A DNA stretch of 64,000 bases from Thalassotalea sp. 1_MG-2023 (lineage in GTDB: Bacteria; Pseudomonadota; Gammaproteobacteria; Enterobacterales; Alteromonadaceae). The position numbers were made by a program, and so were the translations under genes. Position 1 is the first letter of the stretch. Every line of letters begins with the position of its first letter. The stretch lies in contig NZ_JAUOPD010000004.1 in NCBI RefSeq assembly GCF_030546745.1, positions 124,001-188,000 on the forward strand. The letters are read 5' to 3'. Shown here in pieces: positions 48,056-57,669 of the stretch. The notes under the pieces are model-generated. The model did not search any database. It was not told where the DNA came from and saw only the letters and a list, made by a program, of their open reading frames with translations.

Positions 48056-48718
48056 ATGTTTACTGGAATTATTGAAGCTATCGGCACGATCAAGCAAATA
48101 CAAGTAGGGTCGCATGGTGCTCGAATTGTTATCGCAACAGGCAAACTAGATATGTCAGATGTAAAGCTTGGCGATTCAATAGCAACCAATGGTATTTGTT
48201 TAACTGTGGTTGCTTTTGATAGCACAAGCTTCAGTGCCGATGTTTCTACAGAAACACTCTCACGTACCGGGTTTGCTCATTATCAAGCGAACCAACAGGT
48301 AAACTTAGAAAAGGCCATGTTACCTACAACACGATTTGGAGGCCATATTGTTTCTGGACATGTTGATGCCGTTGTTTGTATCACCCAGATCAATAAGGCT
48401 GGAAATAGTACTGATTATTGGCTTGAAATGACCGATGATGTTGCCCCCTATATTGCGGAAAAAGGTTCTATTACCATCGATGGTGTAAGTTTAACGGTCA
48501 ACTCAGTAGATACAACATCGTTTAGATTGACGATTGTTCCTCATACGTCGGAGCAAACTATTATGCCAAACTATCAGGTAGGTAGTCAGGTAAATATTGA
48601 AGTAGATGTAATGGCACGTTACATCGAGCGTTTATTGTTGAAAAAACAAGACAACAACACACAAACACTTGGCGTGACTGAATCTTTGTTACGCCAAAGT
48701 GGTTTTATTAAAAATTAA
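48056..48718 (+). CDS. ribE: Riboflavin synthase alpha subunit
   Basis: Protein of 220 residues, the usual length. Starts with the invariant [12 protein letters not shown] and has two lumazine-binding repeats (about 1-96 and 97-200). The hallmark [14 protein letters not shown] (about 89-102) and [14 protein letters not shown] (about 138-151) are present. It dismutates two 6,7-dimethyl-8-ribityllumazine molecules to riboflavin. Named ribE in the ribD-ribE-ribBA scheme (ribC in E. coli nomenclature). It is 9 bases upstream of ribBX. Confidence 0.97.
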   Translation: MFTGIIEAIGTIKQIQVGSHGARIVIATGKLDMSDVKLGDSIATNGICLTVVAFDSTSFSADVSTETLSRTGFAHYQANQQVNLEKAMLPTTRFGGHIVSGHVDAVVCITQINKAGNSTDYWLEMTDDVAPYIAEKGSITIDGVSLTVNSVDTTSFRLTIVPHTSEQTIMPNYQVGSQVNIEVDVMARYIERLLLKKQDNNTQTLGVTESLLRQSGFIKN

Positions 48719-48727
48719 GAGGCTGTC

Positions 48728-49840
48728 ATGAATTTACATACTCCGCAGGAGCTAATTGACGATATTAAACAGGGCAAAATGGTCATCCTAATGGATGACG
48801 AAGATCGCGAAAATGAAGGTGACTTCATCATGGCAGCGGAGCTTGTCACGCCTGAAGCAATTAATTTTATGGCAACACACGGGCGTGGTTTAATTTGTAT
48901 GCCTATGACCATCGAACGCTGTAAAAAATTAAACCTGCCTTTAATGGTCAGCAAAAATGATGCACAGTTTTCAACGAATTTTACGGTTTCAATTGAAGCT
49001 GCAGAAGGTGTTACAACAGGCATTTCAGCCGCAGATCGTGCTAAAACTGTATTAGCTGCAGTGTCTAAAGAAGCTAACCAACACTCTATCGTACAACCAG
49101 GGCATATTTTCCCTTTAATGGCGAAAGATGGTGGCGTACTGAATCGAGCAGGGCATACCGAAGCTGGTGTTGATTTGGCCAGGTTAGCAGGGTTAGAGCC
49201 TGCCTCTGTCATTGTTGAAATTCTAAATGAAGATGGCACCATGGCGCGCCGTCCGGATTTAGAGGTAATTGCTGAACGCCATGGCATTAAAATGGGGACG
49301 ATTGCCGATCTAATAGAGTATCGTAATGCCAACGAAACAACGATTGAACGCGTTTCACAATGTAAATTACCTACTGCTTTCGGTGAGTTCGAACTTACTG
49401 TTTTTAAAGATACTATTGACGGCCAAGCACATTTTGCATTAACTAACGGAGTTATCGAACACGAAACCCCTACTTTAGTACGCGTGCACCTAGAGAATAC
49501 CTTTAGAGATTTATTGTTTAGCCAACGAGAAAGCGTTGCTAAGTGGCCAATTGGTGATGCATTAGCACGAATAGGTAAAGAAGGTGGCGTATTAGTATTG
49601 CTGGGTAAGCATGAGTCGCCTGACGAGCTTATTACGCAAGTAAAAAAATACGCTAAGCTTGATGCTGGCGAAGAAGTTAAAGAAGTGCAGCGTCATATTG
49701 GCTCACGAAATGTTGGTGTTGGGTCACAAATTTTGGCTAACTTAGGAGTAGGTAAAATGCGCCTATTAAGCTCACAAGTAAAATATCATTCACTGTCAGG
49801 TTTTGGCCTAGAGGTTGTGGAATATATTAATGAAGAATAG
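48728..49840 (+). CDS. ribBA: 3,4-dihydroxy-2-butanone-4-phosphate synthase with degenerate GTP cyclohydrolase II domain (RibBX type)
   Basis: Protein of 370 residues. The N-terminal RibB half is intact ([43 protein letters not shown]). The C-terminal half aligns with RibA but reads [20 protein letters not shown] where GTP cyclohydrolase II has its zinc cysteines, and none of the three remain. It therefore should not open GTP and corresponds to the RibBX variant known in proteobacteria. A separate RibA must exist elsewhere. Terminator follows at 49877; the usual ribH-nusB neighbours are missing. Confidence 0.93.
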   Translation: MNLHTPQELIDDIKQGKMVILMDDEDRENEGDFIMAAELVTPEAINFMATHGRGLICMPMTIERCKKLNLPLMVSKNDAQFSTNFTVSIEAAEGVTTGISAADRAKTVLAAVSKEANQHSIVQPGHIFPLMAKDGGVLNRAGHTEAGVDLARLAGLEPASVIVEILNEDGTMARRPDLEVIAERHGIKMGTIADLIEYRNANETTIERVSQCKLPTAFGEFELTVFKDTIDGQAHFALTNGVIEHETPTLVRVHLENTFRDLLFSQRESVAKWPIGDALARIGKEGGVLVLLGKHESPDELITQVKKYAKLDAGEEVKEVQRHIGSRNVGVGSQILANLGVGKMRLLSSQVKYHSLSGFGLEVVEYINEE

Positions 49841-49876
49841 CGTTAATTATTCTGTTTGTTAACACGTACTTAATGG

Positions 49877-49917
49877 ACGCCTTTTGTCGCTCAGTTGTCA
49901 ACAAAAGGCGTTTTTTT
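49877..49917 (+). terminator. Terminator after ribBX, shared by converging genes
   Basis: ACGCCTTTTGT / ACAAAAGGCGT perfect stem with a 13-base loop and seven T. It also overlaps the end of the opposing minus-strand gene. Confidence 0.87.
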
Positions 49918-50745
49918 ATCATCAAGATAGTGCGCGTGGTAATATTGCTTTAAGCGTATTTTTTCTTCCCCTTCGTACCAACGTAAACGCGGTGCTAAAT
50001 AATTAGCTTGTTTTACTTCTTGTGCTAATAACTGATTAATGCGATGAATAACTTGTTTTCCCCAAGCATTATCTGAACATGCAAAGTGTACGGGTAAATA
50101 GTTGCTCGATGAGAGTTCGTCTAATGAGATTGTTGAATAATTACTTGAAAGTCCCAGCATATGTTTAGCGTAATTTACCACAGGCGGATATTCTATTAAC
50201 ATATCGAAACGTCGACGAAAAAACATACGTATCAAGCTGTTATAGTTGTTTTGCCAAACAACACGGTTATCTGTTAAATGCATAGCTAGAATATCATTAA
50301 TGACTTTTGGATAGCGTTGCGTGGCGACACCTATCCTTGTATCACCCGCTTTGAGTATAGAGGCTAAGGAAGCAGAAGGCTGATACTTCAAACTGGGAAA
50401 ATCATCTTGATGATAAATAAGTTGATGGGGTAATAAAAAACTATTTGTGTGTGATAGTAATGCGGGAGTATTAGACAGTGCGGAAGGTGAGCATACTTTG
50501 GTTTTTTTGGTAAATTCTCGACGTAAACGCTGTGTATTCATCACCACTTTTTTATGGTGGTACGATGGCATTTGCAAGATTATTTGATCAAGCAAACTAT
50601 CGTAAATTCCTTGTCCTTTATCGGGCCCTTGTAAAATATAAAAGGGTGGCCAATCGACTATTCGCCATATAATGGTTTCTTTAGCTTGTGCGCAAGCATG
50701 AAAAAACGTTAATACGATGCCAGTCAGAAAAAGTTTATTAATCAA
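49891..50745 (-). CDS. Periplasmic solute-binding-protein-like protein
   Basis: Protein of 284 residues with a signal peptide (about 1-21, HACAQA). The mature start IIWRIVDWPPFYILQGPDKG is typical of the bacterial extracellular solute-binding family 3 fold and closely matches the TIGR02285-type proteins common in Alteromonadales. No transporter permease or ATPase is adjacent, so it may sense rather than import a ligand. Ligand not predictable. It converges on ribBX, sharing the terminator, and a hairpin lies upstream toward the amidase gene. Confidence 0.8.
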   Translation of the reverse strand: MINKLFLTGIVLTFFHACAQAKETIIWRIVDWPPFYILQGPDKGQGIYDSLLDQIILQMPSYHHKKVVMNTQRLRREFTKKTKVCSPSALSNTPALLSHTNSFLLPHQLIYHQDDFPSLKYQPSASLASILKAGDTRIGVATQRYPKVINDILAMHLTDNRVVWQNNYNSLIRMFFRRRFDMLIEYPPVVNYAKHMLGLSSNYSTISLDELSSSNYLPVHFACSDNAWGKQVIHRINQLLAQEVKQANYLAPRLRWYEGEEKIRLKQYYHAHYLDDKKTPFVDN

Positions 50746-50781
50746 TACAGCAACTTATTTGTTATAGATTATCGTAAAGGG

Positions 50782-50814
50782 TGTAACCATACGCTATCAG
50801 AGCGTTTGGTTACA
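50782..50814 (-). terminator. Interrupted hairpin after the amidase gene
   Basis: Stem TGTAACCA / TGGTTACA with an inner ACGC / GCGT stem. Position 29 bases past the amidase stop suggests a transcript end, though no long T run follows. Confidence 0.45.
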
Positions 50815-50842
50815 TTCAACATTTGAATAACAAAACGAGGCT

Positions 50843-52384
50843 TTATTTTAATTGCGCCGGATCACGTCTGTGCTGTGTTGCTTGTTCGTAACTGTATGCC
50901 GCTTCTATTAATGTACCTTCTTGTAAAAAACCTCCAATGAACGATATACCAACCGGTAAATGCTTAACAAAGCCCATAGGCACGGTGATATGTGGATAAC
51001 CAGCTATTGCCGGAGCGCTTGAAGCAGCACCAAGATAATGGTCTCCGTTTACATGATCAATTTTCCAAGCAGGGCCTGTTGTTGGAGCAACTAACAGATC
51101 TAATTTGTGATCGTTTAATAACTTATCTATGCCATCTTTTTGTGTCGCTTGTTTAGCACTTTTTAATGCCGTGAGATAATCTTGAGCAGTTAATGCGGCT
51201 TTTGACTGGGCCATTTGCATTATTTCTTGGGCAAAATGTGGCATCACTTTTTCAGCATTTTTTTGGTTAAACTCAATGATCGCTTCCAGTGATTTGGGTA
51301 ACCCTTCCGCTGTACTTGCTAAGTATGAGTTTAGATCTGCTTTAAATTCATAGAGTAATACTTCAAATTCATTGCCACCCCATGTATCTTTAGTCTCAAA
51401 AGTAACCTCATCGACAATGATTGCGCCTTGGGCACGAAGGTCTTTTATTGCTTGTTCGAAGGTATTATCTAATTGATTGTGATATCCCGTTAAATTTCTA
51501 ACTACACCAATTCGTTTACCAGCCAAACCGTCTTTTTTAAGATGCTTTACATAATCAATTGTTGAATCAACAGGTGCTGGGTCGTGTTTATCAATAGCAG
51601 TCATAGCGCTTAGCATAATAACGGCATCGCTTACTGTTTGTGCCATAGGGCCTGCGGTATCTTGGCTATGTGCAATAGGAATAATGCCACTACGACTCAC
51701 CGTACCGAGAGTAGGTTTGATGCCGACAATACCGTTAATTGCAGCCGGACAGGTAACTGAACCATCGGTTTCAGTTCCAACGGCTAAAACAGCAAAATCT
51801 GCAGCGATAGCAACACCAGAGCCTGAACTTGAGCCACATGGACTACGTGTTACATCGTGTGCATTTTTAGTCTGGCCATACATACTGCTCCAGCCACTAG
51901 ATGAAGACGTAGAGCGGAAGTTTGCCCATTCGCTCAGGTTAGTTTTGCCAAGAATAATAGCACCAGCCTTGAGCAACTGTTTGACTAAGAATGCATTATT
52001 GGCTGGAAAATGTTCTTTAAGTGCTAATGAGCCTGCGCTATTTGACATATCATCTGTGGTATCAATATTATCTTTCAATAACACAGGAATACCGTGAAGT
52101 GGGCCGGTTAATCCTTTTTGTTTAAATTGTTCGTCTAAGTCTTTTGCACGGGCAAGGGCATGTGGATTAATTTGCGAAACAGCATTTAGTGCAAGGCCTT
52201 GTTTATCGTATTTTTTGATACGTGCTAAATACTGCTTAACCAATTGCTCGCTAGTAAGCGTTCCTTGTTTAAACTGTTGGTGTATGGTGGTAATTTTTGT
52301 TTCTGTGGCAGGTAGGGTATTTGTATTTGCTTGTGTAGAAAATATCTGAACTAACAAAAATAGTATAACAGTGAGTATGCGCAT
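50843..52384 (-). CDS. Secreted amidase signature (AS) family hydrolase
   Basis: Protein of 513 residues with a signal peptide (about 1-19, FSTQA). The Ser-cisSer-Lys triad is readable: Lys in GIPVLLKDNIDT (about 108), the glycine-serine stretch CGSSSGSGVAIAADF (about 185) and Ser in GTETDGSVTCPAAINGIVG (about 208). AS enzymes hydrolyse amides and related bonds; a periplasmic copy may act on peptides or cell-wall-related amides. Function beyond the family is unknown. A gap of 171 bases with a terminator separates it from dxs upstream. Confidence 0.92.
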   Translation of the reverse strand: MRILTVILFLLVQIFSTQANTNTLPATETKITTIHQQFKQGTLTSEQLVKQYLARIKKYDKQGLALNAVSQINPHALARAKDLDEQFKQKGLTGPLHGIPVLLKDNIDTTDDMSNSAGSLALKEHFPANNAFLVKQLLKAGAIILGKTNLSEWANFRSTSSSSGWSSMYGQTKNAHDVTRSPCGSSSGSGVAIAADFAVLAVGTETDGSVTCPAAINGIVGIKPTLGTVSRSGIIPIAHSQDTAGPMAQTVSDAVIMLSAMTAIDKHDPAPVDSTIDYVKHLKKDGLAGKRIGVVRNLTGYHNQLDNTFEQAIKDLRAQGAIIVDEVTFETKDTWGGNEFEVLLYEFKADLNSYLASTAEGLPKSLEAIIEFNQKNAEKVMPHFAQEIMQMAQSKAALTAQDYLTALKSAKQATQKDGIDKLLNDHKLDLLVAPTTGPAWKIDHVNGDHYLGAASSAPAIAGYPHITVPMGFVKHLPVGISFIGGFLQEGTLIEAAYSYEQATQHRRDPAQLK

Positions 52385-52498
52385 GGTGATCCTTAATTAT
52401 TATTTTGTTTTTTATAACGTAGCGCATGGCTTATTGTCTAGAAAATTGAAAAAATAAGTGCACGACGGAAAGTGAGAATTGTGCAACTAGAGTTACAA

Positions 52499-52549
52499 TA
52501 AAACGTTGTGCTTTCGTCTTGATACCAAGGGTATTAGCACAACGTTTTT
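52499..52549 (-). terminator. Terminator of the xseB-ispA-dxs operon
   Basis: A 12-bp perfect stem AAACGTTGTGCT / AGCACAACGTTT with a 23-base loop just past the dxs stop; on the minus strand the second arm is followed by TTATTG. Confidence 0.65.
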
Positions 52550-52555
52550 AATTGA

Positions 52556-54418
52556 TTAGGTGAGAAAGGCGTTGATTTTAGCGATAATTCCTTCGGAGTC
52601 TAAACCCAATTCCTGGTGGATTTCCTGTTGACTGCCGTGTTTAATAAATTTATCAGGTAACCCAATATTTAAGATACTGACTTGAATTTTATTTTTAAGT
52701 AAGTACTCATTAACTGCTGAACCGGCACCACCTGCTATTGCATTGTCTTCGACCGTCACAATCACATCATGTTGTTGTGCAATTGTTTCAAGTAATTGTT
52801 CATCAAGCGGTTTTACAAAGCGCATATCAACAAGTGTTGCATCAAAATGTGTTGCCGCAATGTTAGCTTCTTTGAGCATGGTACCAAAATTAAGAATAGC
52901 TACTTTATTGCCTTCGCTGATAAGTTTCGCTTTACCTATTTCAATTGTTTCGGTTAATGCAGGTAATTCAACACCAATAGCATTACCTCTAGGATAGCGA
53001 ACTGCCGCAGGTTGATTGGCTTTATGACCGGTTGTTAGCATTAATTGGCATTCACGTTCATCTGAGGGTGTCATGATGATTAAATTAGGAATACAGCGCA
53101 TAAAACTAAGATCAAAGGCCCCTTGATGTGTAGGACCATCTGCGCCAACAATACCTGCTCTATCTATTGCAAATAATACCGGCAAATTTTGTATAGCAAT
53201 ATCGTGAATTAATTGATCGTAACCCCGTTGAAGAAAACTTGAATAGATGGCGACAATCGCGTTATTCCCACCAATAGCAAGCCCCGCAGCAAAGGTGACA
53301 GCATGCTGCTCTGCAATGGCAACATCGTAATATTTGTCAGGAAAACGCTGACTAAACTCAACCATACCGGAACCTTCACGCATAGCTGGCGTTATAGCTG
53401 CTAGTTTTTCATCCACTTCAGCCATTTTACATAACCAATCACCAAAAATTTTCGAATAGGTAGGTAAGCTTGGTGGGCTTTTCGGTAAACCGGTTTCAGA
53501 CGGGTTAAATTTTGGTACAGCATGATACTTAATTGGATCTTGCTCTGCTGCTTGGAAGCCTTTACCTTTTTTAGTGGCAATATGCAGTATTTGCGGCCCT
53601 TTAAGGTTGCGCATGTTACTAATGGTGTTGACTAAGCCGGTAACGTCGTGCCCGTCAATTGGGCCAATATAATTAAACCCTAATTCTTCAAAAAAGGTGC
53701 TGGGCACAACCATACCTTTTAAGTGCTCTTCAGCGCGACTTGCAAGTTCTTTAATCGGCGGAATATTATTTAATAAGCGTTTACTGCCTTCTCTAAATCC
53801 CGTGTAAAAGCTACCCGATAGCATTTTGGCTAAATGATTATTTAACGCGCCAACATTTTCAGAAATCGACATTTCGTTATCGTTTAAAATCACCAACATA
53901 TCTTTGTGAATATCACCAGCATGGTTTAATGCTTCAAATGCCATTCCGGCAGTCATGGCACCATCACCTATTACAGCCACAACTTTTCTATTTTTTCCTT
54001 CCTTCTCTGCTGCTACGGCTAATCCTAGTGCTGCTGAAATTGAAGTACTTGAATGACCAACACTAAGCACATCATATTCACTTTCTTCACGCCAAGGAAA
54101 TGGGTGAAGCCCCTCTTTTTGACGAATAGTATGGAGCTGATCACGCCTGCCGGTAAGAATTTTATGTGGGTATGCTTGATGGCCAACATCCCAAATTAAA
54201 TGATCAAAAGGCGTATTGTAAACATAGTGCAAAGCAACCGTTAATTCTATTGTGCCGAGGCCAGAGGCAAAATGACCACTACTTTTGCTGACAGAGTTAA
54301 GCAAATAGCGACGTAACTCATCACTGGCATTTGGTAATTGATCGGGCGATAACTTACGCAAATTATCAGGCGTATCAATTTTTGAAAGTAGCGGGTAATC
54401 GTTTAGATTTATCGTCAT
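52556..54418 (-). CDS. dxs: 1-deoxy-D-xylulose-5-phosphate synthase
   Basis: Protein of 620 residues, identical to the usual size. The thiamine diphosphate motif [18 protein letters not shown] (about 150-167) with [12 protein letters not shown] and the transketolase central region ([35 protein letters not shown]) are intact. It condenses pyruvate and glyceraldehyde 3-phosphate in the first step of the MEP isoprenoid pathway and also feeds thiamine and pyridoxal synthesis. It lies 21 bases after ispA in the xseB-ispA-dxs operon. Confidence 0.98.
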   Translation of the reverse strand: MTINLNDYPLLSKIDTPDNLRKLSPDQLPNASDELRRYLLNSVSKSSGHFASGLGTIELTVALHYVYNTPFDHLIWDVGHQAYPHKILTGRRDQLHTIRQKEGLHPFPWREESEYDVLSVGHSSTSISAALGLAVAAEKEGKNRKVVAVIGDGAMTAGMAFEALNHAGDIHKDMLVILNDNEMSISENVGALNNHLAKMLSGSFYTGFREGSKRLLNNIPPIKELASRAEEHLKGMVVPSTFFEELGFNYIGPIDGHDVTGLVNTISNMRNLKGPQILHIATKKGKGFQAAEQDPIKYHAVPKFNPSETGLPKSPPSLPTYSKIFGDWLCKMAEVDEKLAAITPAMREGSGMVEFSQRFPDKYYDVAIAEQHAVTFAAGLAIGGNNAIVAIYSSFLQRGYDQLIHDIAIQNLPVLFAIDRAGIVGADGPTHQGAFDLSFMRCIPNLIIMTPSDERECQLMLTTGHKANQPAAVRYPRGNAIGVELPALTETIEIGKAKLISEGNKVAILNFGTMLKEANIAATHFDATLVDMRFVKPLDEQLLETIAQQHDVIVTVEDNAIAGGAGSAVNEYLLKNKIQVSILNIGLPDKFIKHGSQQEIHQELGLDSEGIIAKINAFLT

Positions 54419-54439
54419 AGTTGTTCGTTTTAATAGAAC

Positions 54440-55330
54440 CTAGCTCGTTCGTTGAATTATAAATGTCGCAAAGTCTGACAAATTTTGGGTATTGTAAGGC
54501 AATCTACGCAAAGCTTGAAGTGATTGTTGAAACAAGTCGTCTGCTTTTTGTTGCGCACCTTGTAAACCCAACAATGAAGGATAGGTACTTTTGTTTGCTT
54601 CTAGGTCAGAACCTGTCGGCTTTCCTAGCTCTTCTTCACTAGACGTTATATCAATAATATCATCGCGAACTTGATAAGCTAAGCCAACATGTTGTGCATA
54701 TTCTTTTAGTGCCAGTTTTTCATCAGTTGTCACATTAGGTGCACATTCTGCTGCCATTAACACTGAGGCTTGCAATAAAGCGCCTGTTTTTAAATGATGC
54801 AGTTGTTCAAGTGCTGCAAGCGTAATGCTGCTATCAGTTGCGGAAAGATCTAAAGCTTGGCCACCACACATGCCTTGATAGCCAGCTGCATCAACCAGTA
54901 ATTTCATTAAGGTTAACTGTTTTGCTTTTACCTGTTCTGAAAAAGGGTGGTTTACCAAAATATCAAACGCAAGTGTTTGTAAACTATCACCGGCAAGAAT
55001 CGCGGTAGCTTCATTGAACGCTTTATGACAGGTTGGTTTACCGCGACGTAAATCATCGTCATCCATGGCGGGTAAGTCATCATGTAATAATGAATAGGCG
55101 TGAATGCACTCAATTGCTGCTGCAATTCCATCAATATCTTCTATTGAAGCGCCAAGAGACTCACCTGTAATATAAGCAAGAAATGGCCGCATGCGCTTAC
55201 CACCAATGAGTAAACCGTAGCGCATGGCATCATGTAATTGTTGGTCATTAACGGCAATATTATCTAATGCGTTTATAAGGTATTGATCAATACGTTGTTG
55301 GTATTGAGGTAATCCTAACAAGTGTTGCAC
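54440..55330 (-). CDS. ispA: Farnesyl diphosphate synthase IspA
   Basis: Protein of 296 residues. The first aspartate-rich motif DDLPAMDDDDLRRGKPTCH (about 84-102) and the second, RDDIIDITSSEEELGK (about 222-237), bind magnesium and the allylic substrate; LIGGKRMRPFL (about 42-52) binds isopentenyl diphosphate. It makes farnesyl diphosphate for undecaprenol and quinones. It begins 3 bases after xseB and shares its transcript with dxs, which feeds the same pathway. Confidence 0.97.
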   Translation of the reverse strand: MQHLLGLPQYQQRIDQYLINALDNIAVNDQQLHDAMRYGLLIGGKRMRPFLAYITGESLGASIEDIDGIAAAIECIHAYSLLHDDLPAMDDDDLRRGKPTCHKAFNEATAILAGDSLQTLAFDILVNHPFSEQVKAKQLTLMKLLVDAAGYQGMCGGQALDLSATDSSITLAALEQLHHLKTGALLQASVLMAAECAPNVTTDEKLALKEYAQHVGLAYQVRDDIIDITSSEEELGKPTGSDLEANKSTYPSLLGLQGAQQKADDLFQQSLQALRRLPYNTQNLSDFATFIIQRTS

Positions 55331-55333
55331 TGG

Positions 55334-55576
55334 CTATAGCTCGTTTGATTCAAATGTTTCTAACGCTGACTTTTCTTGTCGTTGCATCAAAATCTGCACT
55401 TTTTGTTCTGCGTCTTTTAGTTTTTCTTGGCTAACTTGGCTTAATGCCAAGCCGCGTTCAAATATGGACATTGAGTCTTCTAGATTCAATTCGCCTTTTT
55501 CAAGTTGATCAACAATTGTTTCAAGCTCTTTTAACGCTTCTTCAAAACTTAAGTTCTCAATTTTTTTACGTGCCAT
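55334..55576 (-). CDS. xseB: Exodeoxyribonuclease VII small subunit
   Basis: Protein of 80 residues from the ATG giving MARKKIENLSFEEALKELE, exactly the E. coli length; a TTG four codons earlier is a weaker start. The whole protein is the two-helix XseB fold (VDQLEKGELNLEDSMSIFER). It partners with XseA to degrade single-stranded DNA. It leads the ispA-dxs operon, the standard order in gammaproteobacteria, and is divergent from pomA. Confidence 0.96.
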   Translation of the reverse strand: MARKKIENLSFEEALKELETIVDQLEKGELNLEDSMSIFERGLALSQVSQEKLKDAEQKVQILMQRQEKSALETFESNEL

Positions 55577-55820
55577 GATCTCGCTCAAACCGCGCCTTTT
55601 TATAAGTAACGCGCAAGATACCTTAGCTGTGCGCTTTGTTCAACTGAGCAACTAAATTACTTTCAATGAAATAAAGTGAAAATATTTGTTAAGTTATTGA
55701 CAATATGGGCGATAATATAAGTATTCTCGTGATAGATTATAATGCAGTCGCGAATTAATACGCCTTAGGTTATTATCTTTATTGGGCTAGCAATTTAGCA
55801 ACATTTTTTCGGAGGCTTGT

Positions 55821-56585
55821 GTGGATTTAGCTACGCTACTAGGAATTTTAGGTGCCATTGGGTTCGTGGTCATGGCAATGGTATTGGGGGGTGACATCAA
55901 TATGTTTATTGATACCCAATCCATACTTATCGTATTTTGTGGCTCTACTTTTGTTGTACTTGCAAATTATAACCTTGGCCAATTTTTTGGTATTGGCAAG
56001 ATTATGGGCAAGGCCTTTATGTTTAAAATTGAAAAGCCTGATGAGTTAATTGAAAAGTCGGTTGAAATGGCTGATGCTGCTCGTAAAGGTGGCTTTTTAG
56101 CTTTAGAGGAAGCTGAAATATCCAATGCCTTTATGCAAAAAGGTGTTGATATGCTGGTTGATGGCCACGACGCTGATGTTGTAAGAGGCACACTGCAAAA
56201 AGATATTAACTTAACAACAGAACGACATGAAACCGGTATAGGAATGCTGTCGGCATTAGCCGAAATTGCACCAGCAATGGGTATGATCGGTACACTAATT
56301 GGTCTGGTTGCGATGCTTTCAAATATGGATGATCCTAAAGCGATTGGCCCCGCAATGGCGGTTGCATTATTAACCACTCTTTATGGTGCTTTTTTGGCAA
56401 ATGTCATTGCTATACCTATCGCGAATAAATTAAAACTACGTATGGCAGAAGAAAAGCTCAACCAAGAACTTATTTTAGATGCAGTGCTTGGCATTCAAGA
56501 TGGGCAAAATCCGCGCGTAATTGAAGGGTTGTTGAAAAACTACCTTGCTGAAAGTAAACGAGCCGTTAATACAACAGAAGAGTAG
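55821..56585 (+). CDS. pomA: Flagellar motor stator protein PomA (sodium-type)
   Basis: Protein of 254 residues from GTG with GGAGG five bases ahead. Four membrane helices (about 2-20, 28-50, 150-170, 182-205) and a cytoplasmic loop with charged rotor-contact residues. The motif EIAPAMGMIGTLIGLVAMLS (about 148-167) and the starting DLATLLGILGAIG follow PomA/MotA. It forms a five-to-two stator complex with PomB, coupling sodium entry to flagellar rotation. Sodium type is inferred from the similarity to PomA and the marine context. It lies 11 bases before pomB. Confidence 0.95.
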   Translation: MDLATLLGILGAIGFVVMAMVLGGDINMFIDTQSILIVFCGSTFVVLANYNLGQFFGIGKIMGKAFMFKIEKPDELIEKSVEMADAARKGGFLALEEAEISNAFMQKGVDMLVDGHDADVVRGTLQKDINLTTERHETGIGMLSALAEIAPAMGMIGTLIGLVAMLSNMDDPKAIGPAMAVALLTTLYGAFLANVIAIPIANKLKLRMAEEKLNQELILDAVLGIQDGQNPRVIEGLLKNYLAESKRAVNTTEE

Positions 56586-56596
56586 GGAGTTAGCAG

Positions 56597-57553
56597 ATGG
56601 CAAATCCTCCTGAGTGTAAATGTCCACCACCTGGCCTACCGCCATGGATGGGTACCTTTGCCGATCTTATGTCATTATTGATGTGCTTTTTTGTGTTGTT
56701 GCTATCTTTTTCTGAAATGGACGTATTGAAATTTAAGCAAATTGCAGGGTCAATGAAGTTTGCTTTCGGTGTGCAAAATAAAATAGAAGTAAAAGATATT
56801 CCCAAGGGTACCAGTATTATTGCGCAAGAGTTTAGACCAGGTAAACCTGAGCCTACGCCTATTGAAGTGATCCAACAACAAACGGTCGAAATGACACAAC
56901 AAATGTTAGAATTTCAGGCGGGGGATGAAACTTCCGCAGGTGGCCGCCAAGAGCAGCGTGGTACAGAGCGGGGTGGACAATCACAAAGTACGGCTGATGA
57001 AATGTCAGCGCAGGCGCGACAAAAAGCGAGTGATGAGTTAGAACAGGCATCGCAAGAACAAGTAAATGAATTGGTTAAAAAAATTGCAGATCAACTTGAA
57101 CAGCAAATACAAGATGGCGCTATTGAGTTAGAGCAGTTAGGCCAACAAATTATTATTCGTATCAGAGAAAACGGTTCATTTCCCTCAGGCTCAGCTTTTT
57201 TACAGCCTCAATTTCGTCCGATCATTCAAGAAATTGGTGAGTTATTAAATACAGTGCCAGGTGAAATTATGGTGTCTGGCCATACAGATAATCGCGGTAT
57301 TAGTTCTGAGTTATTCACCTCTAATTGGGATTTATCAAGCAAGCGTGCGGTAGCTATTGCACATGAGTTAGTTAACGTTGATGGCTTTGATCCTTCAAGA
57401 ATGATTGTCGCAGGCCATGCTGATGCTAAACCGTTAGTACCGAATAATAATGCTCTTAATCGTCGTCGTAATCGCAGGGTTGAAATCGCTATTAATCAGG
57501 GTAAAGCTAAAGAAACAGAGCCTGTATCAATTATTTCTAGTGAGTCACAATAA
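56597..57553 (+). CDS. pomB: Flagellar motor stator protein PomB
   Basis: Protein of 318 residues. The ion-binding aspartate is in WMGTFADLMSLLMCFFVLLL (Asp about 23) at the start of the single membrane helix. A glutamine-rich linker (about 85-165) precedes the OmpA-like peptidoglycan-binding domain (about 185-305; VSGHTDNRGI and RNRRVEIAI). It anchors the stator to the cell wall around PomA. An adjoining terminator confines the pomAB transcript. Confidence 0.95.
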   Translation: MANPPECKCPPPGLPPWMGTFADLMSLLMCFFVLLLSFSEMDVLKFKQIAGSMKFAFGVQNKIEVKDIPKGTSIIAQEFRPGKPEPTPIEVIQQQTVEMTQQMLEFQAGDETSAGGRQEQRGTERGGQSQSTADEMSAQARQKASDELEQASQEQVNELVKKIADQLEQQIQDGAIELEQLGQQIIIRIRENGSFPSGSAFLQPQFRPIIQEIGELLNTVPGEIMVSGHTDNRGISSELFTSNWDLSSKRAVAIAHELVNVDGFDPSRMIVAGHADAKPLVPNNNALNRRRNRRVEIAINQGKAKETEPVSIISSESQ

Positions 57554-57582
57554 GCAAAGAGCTAGGCCAACACACTCTATCT

Positions 57583-57611
57583 AAAAGGATCGCTAAGCGA
57601 TCCTTTTTTTT
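57583..57611 (+). terminator. Terminator after pomB
   Basis: AAAAGGATCGC / GCGATCCTTTT stem with loop TAA and further T residues. Confidence 0.9.
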
Positions 57612-57669
57612 CGCACATTTATCTTGCTTGATGTATAATCCGCGCCACCAAAATTCTGGATAAGTTGTT

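Noticed and set aside
55697-55725. Consensus-like TTGACA as a pomA promoter
   Set aside because: No acceptable -10 lies 16 to 18 bases downstream; TATAAT at 55738 is too far, so the match is probably fortuitous.
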